A stretch of 39,091 nt of DNA from a virus. Where the stretch lies: the IMG/VR virus record IMGVR_UViG_3300045998_000082, positions 1-39,091 of that record, one strand, 5' to 3'. How positions within the stretch are numbered: the first letter of the stretch is position 1; the number at the start of each line of letters is the position of its first letter. Below the pieces are notes generated by a model. The model was not told the DNA's origin and did no database searches. It was given only the letters and a program-made list of their open reading frames with translations. Made by a program: the position numbers and the translations under genes. Below are positions 37,126 to 39,091 of this stretch, in pieces.

Positions 37126-37763
37126 AGGCGTACTCGGGACAGAGTGACAGCAAGAGACCGGGTACTGGTCCGACTTCGCGCAGGCTACAGGAGGCGGGGA
37201 TCGGAGTGTGCTGGTCGGCCGGACAGGACCACTGGCCCCCGCACCGGCGCCCTTACTTCATTGACTGCGGAACTTTCGGTCCTTGGAAGCGCGGGGAGGT
37301 TTGGGATCCTAGCCCATTTATCGAGGCCCTGGGTAAATGCCAGCCCGGAGACATGCCTGATTTCGTAGTAGCTCCCGACATCATCGGTGGTGGGTTGGCG
37401 TCGCTGCGGCTCTCCCTCGTTTGGGATGCTGACCTCCATCGGATGGGCCATGTTGTTTATCTTGCCGTGCAGGATGGAATGAGGACACGCCACGTGGGGC
37501 GGTTCTTGGGCCGCTTCGACGGACTATTCGTCGGCGGAACGCTGGGGTGGAAACTCCGGACGGCAGCGGATTGGGTCCGGCTCGCCCATGAACACGGGAA
37601 ACCGTGCCACGTCGGGCGGGTCGGGATCGCCAAGCGGGTGCGGTGGGCGCAGCGGATCGGGGCCGACTCGATCGATTCAAATCAACCGCTATGGTCCCAC
37701 GCAAACATGACAAAGTGGCTGGCCGCGATGCGTCCATCGCCACACCTGGAGTTGCCATGGTGA
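37122..37763 (+). CDS. dpdA: DpdA-like 7-deazaguanine DNA transglycosylase (short phage form)
   Basis: A 213-residue protein from GTG 37122. It carries TGT-like signatures of the phage DpdA group: FIDCGTFGPWKRGE (46-59, matching the DNGAF-type substrate loop, Asp48), PDFVVAPDIIGGGLASLRLS (79-98, Asp86), YLAVQDGM (113-120), FDGLFVGGTLGWKL (132-145), and HVGRVGIAKRVRWAQRIGADSIDS (163-186). DpdA swaps guanine in DNA for preQ0 or a derivative. The zinc site of tRNA-type TGTs is absent, as in other short phage versions. The queD gene follows with a 7-nt overlap, so substrate supply and insertion are co-expressed. Modified DNA would resist host restriction. Confidence 0.86.
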   Translation: MKAYSGQSDSKRPGTGPTSRRLQEAGIGVCWSAGQDHWPPHRRPYFIDCGTFGPWKRGEVWDPSPFIEALGKCQPGDMPDFVVAPDIIGGGLASLRLSLVWDADLHRMGHVVYLAVQDGMRTRHVGRFLGRFDGLFVGGTLGWKLRTAADWVRLAHEHGKPCHVGRVGIAKRVRWAQRIGADSIDSNQPLWSHANMTKWLAAMRPSPHLELPW

Positions 37764-38218
37764 CCCTGACTCGCCGGTACACTTTCTGTGCCTCTCACCG
37801 GTTGATCGGAATGCGGGATCGGCACAAGTGCAGTCGTCTGCACGGTCACAACTACACCGTTGATCTCACGGTGGCCGGGCCCCTGATCAACGGACTGGTG
37901 GTGGATACCGGCGAGCTGGACGTGCTAATGGGCCCGGTGATCGCGCGACTCGATCACCATGACCTAAACGAGATCGGCGCAGAGGGTGGAATGTCCACTC
38001 CGCTACAGCAACCGTCCGTCGAGAACATCGTGGCATATCTCGCGGACGCCCTCGGATTCCTGCGGCCTCACTCGACGCGGATATTCGAGGAGGGGACCAA
38101 AGCTGCGGACGTGAACGAGCCTCCGGGGTTTGGCTGGGTCGCGGTCCGTGTCTACGAAAACGACCGCACGTGGGCCGAGGTTCGGGCCGAGGAGCGCAGG
38201 ACCAAGGGTGAGCGATGA
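37757..38218 (+). CDS. queD: 6-carboxytetrahydropterin synthase (QueD)
   Basis: A 153-residue protein. ATG 37757 overlaps the dpdA end by 7 nt with GGAG just upstream (GTG 37760 also possible). Family hallmarks: FCASHRL (10-16, zinc ligand His14), KCSRLHGHNY (24-33, nucleophile Cys25, ligands His29 and His31), VVDTGEL (48-54), LDHHDLNE (65-72) and RVYENDRTWAE (131-141) with Glu134. It turns dihydroneopterin triphosphate into 6-carboxytetrahydropterin, the second step of preQ0 synthesis. QueE, QueC and FolE are not in the window, so the host probably supplies those steps. Length is slightly above the usual 120-140. Confidence 0.93.
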   Translation: MVTLTRRYTFCASHRLIGMRDRHKCSRLHGHNYTVDLTVAGPLINGLVVDTGELDVLMGPVIARLDHHDLNEIGAEGGMSTPLQQPSVENIVAYLADALGFLRPHSTRIFEEGTKAADVNEPPGFGWVAVRVYENDRTWAEVRAEERRTKGER

Positions 38219-39091
38219 CTTACGGGTCGGTATGCTCTGGCATCGAGGCCGCCTCTGTGGCGTGGCATCCGCTCGGCTGGGAGCCCATGTGGTTCGCCGA
38301 GATCGACCGCTTCCCGAGGGCTGTCCTAGCGCACCGCTGGCCCGGCGTTCCTGACCTGGGCGACTTCACCAAGATCGGAGCCAACCATGGGCCAGTTGAT
38401 CTTCTCGTTGGAGGAACCCCTTGCCAGTCCTTCAGCATCGCGGGACTACGGCAGGGACTGGATGACCCGCGCGGTAACCTCATGCTCGAGTTTGGCGCGC
38501 TGGCTAGGCGAGTTCGCGCCCGTTGGCTGGTATGGGAGAACGTCCCCGGTGTCCTGTCGAGCAACGGGGGAAGGGACTTTGGTTCCTTCCTCGGGATGCT
38601 GGCAGAACTCGGGTATGGGTTTGCCTACCGAGTTCTTGACGCTCAGTTCTACGGAGTGGCCCAGCAACGGCGTCGTGTGTTCGTTGTCGGACACGCTGGA
38701 GGTCTCTGGCAGCGTGCCGCGGCGGTACTATTTGAGCCCGAGAGCCTGCGCGGGGATCCTGCGCCGCGCCGTGAAGCGAGGAAAGGAACTGCCGCGTTCA
38801 CTCCAGGCAGCCTTGGAGGTTACCGCGAGGGCGTCGGGACGTTAAGGGCGTGGGGAGGGGATTTAGGAGGGGGAAGCGAGACCCTCGTAGCCGCCAGCCT
38901 CAGCGCGAACGGTAAGGCTGCCGGTAGCGCCACCCAGCAGGACGCCGAGAGCGGCCTTCTGGTCCTGGCCGCTGAGACTGCCCGCAGCCTCAACGCGCAT
39001 CCCTCGCGAAGCGATTGGGAGACGGAGACGCTGATACCCGAGCCCTTCGCCTTCAGCAACGGGGGGGGGGACGCCGTCCGACGCCTGACGC
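38215..39091 (+). CDS. dcm: DNA cytosine-5 methyltransferase, N-terminal part (partial, runs off the right end)
   Basis: The frame is open from ATG 38215 (ATGA overlap with queD) to the window end, 292 codons plus one base. Motif I: GSVCSGIEAASVAW (4-17). Motif IV: GGTPCQSFS (66-74) with catalytic Cys70. Motif VI: WENVPG (108-113). Motif VIII: AQQRRRVFVVG (149-159). A Ser/Gly/Ala-rich target-recognition region follows (about 175-285), ending RRLT where the next conserved 'PxECERLQGFPD' should come. The C-terminal motif IX-X part is at 1-130. It methylates cytosine in a phage-specific sequence, probably for protection from restriction. The G10 run at 39061-39070 is in frame here. Confidence 0.92.
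   Translation, partial: MTYGSVCSGIEAASVAWHPLGWEPMWFAEIDRFPRAVLAHRWPGVPDLGDFTKIGANHGPVDLLVGGTPCQSFSIAGLRQGLDDPRGNLMLEFGALARRVRARWLVWENVPGVLSSNGGRDFGSFLGMLAELGYGFAYRVLDAQFYGVAQQRRRVFVVGHAGGLWQRAAAVLFEPESLRGDPAPRREARKGTAAFTPGSLGGYREGVGTLRAWGGDLGGGSETLVAASLSANGKAAGSATQQDAESGLLVLAAETARSLNAHPSRSDWETETLIPEPFAFSNGGGDAVRRLT
39061..39070 (+). repeat. G10 homopolymer inside the methyltransferase gene
   Basis: Ten consecutive G form codons for Gly-Gly-Gly plus the first base of Asp, in the variable part of the enzyme ahead of motif IX. Length change by one base would truncate the protein. It may be a phase-variation site, or a place where the assembly ended because of sequencing trouble only 20 nt away. 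Confidence 0.85.

Noticed and set aside
36761-37147. 128-residue Val/Ala/Gly-rich ORF as the main gene over tract 3
   Set aside because: The frame has no ribosome site and runs through the zinc-ribbon gene in another frame; the Ser-X frame has a clear AGGAGA site and conserved start.
1-39091. tRNA genes, integrase and attachment sites
   Set aside because: I looked for cloverleaf-like T-loop strings, tyrosine or serine recombinase motifs and core duplications and recognised none; a dedicated search could still find divergent ones.

Overview
This 39.1 kb window looks like a near-complete genome of a high-GC, short-tailed (podovirus-like) dsDNA phage of a Gram-negative host. Podovirus: the structural block holds a head-tail-connector-type portal, a scaffold, a capsid protein, T7 gp11- and gp12-like tail tube and nozzle proteins, three internal-core proteins (the last 2816 residues long) and a T7-type fibre N-terminus. 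Gram-negative host: nested inner- and outer-membrane spanin genes, the outer one with a lipobox. The two window ends carry the two halves of one DNA cytosine methyltransferase, so the genome is circular or circularly permuted and was cut inside that gene. About 34 nt appear to be missing at the cut.

Layout. Everything from 32.63 kb down to 0.35 kb is on the minus strand: XRE regulator, a small unknown protein, sigma-like regulator, zinc ribbon, small and large terminase, portal, scaffold, major capsid protein, two related secreted-type proteins, tail tube, nozzle, internal virion proteins, fibre, two large adhesin-like proteins, and a lysis cassette (DUF2778-like cell-wall enzyme, two-TM holin candidates, spanins). 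Everything from 32.77 kb rightward, through the ends to 0.35 kb, is on the plus strand: small early genes, a RecE-like exonuclease, many small Cys-rich proteins, a triplicated hexamer-repeat gene cassette, then DpdA, QueD and the C5 cytosine methyltransferase. The two units diverge from a lambda-like switch at 32.63-32.76 kb and converge at 351-354, where the two last genes share a CTAG containing both stop codons. Most genes overlap by the ATGA or GTGA type, so translation is probably coupled along each unit.

Most notable: (1) three related small ORFs at 36.18-36.92 kb start with a conserved M/V-T-A-A-V segment and continue as in-frame hexamer repeats encoding Ser-(Trp/Arg/Gly). The variable base is T, C or G in all 55 units and never A. 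Two copies are followed by the same 24-nt block carrying a ribosome binding site, and a small conserved-looking gene sits between copies 1 and 2. (2) Five virion-region proteins begin with Sec-type signal peptides, including a T7-type fibre. (3) DpdA plus QueD points to 7-deazaguanine DNA modification beside a cytosine methyltransferase. (4) The giant internal protein combines an HExxH zincin motif, a CxxC domain of polyvalent-protein type and a GNAT-like segment. I recognised no DNA polymerase, helicase, integrase or tRNA gene. Every interval without a gene is under 200 bp.
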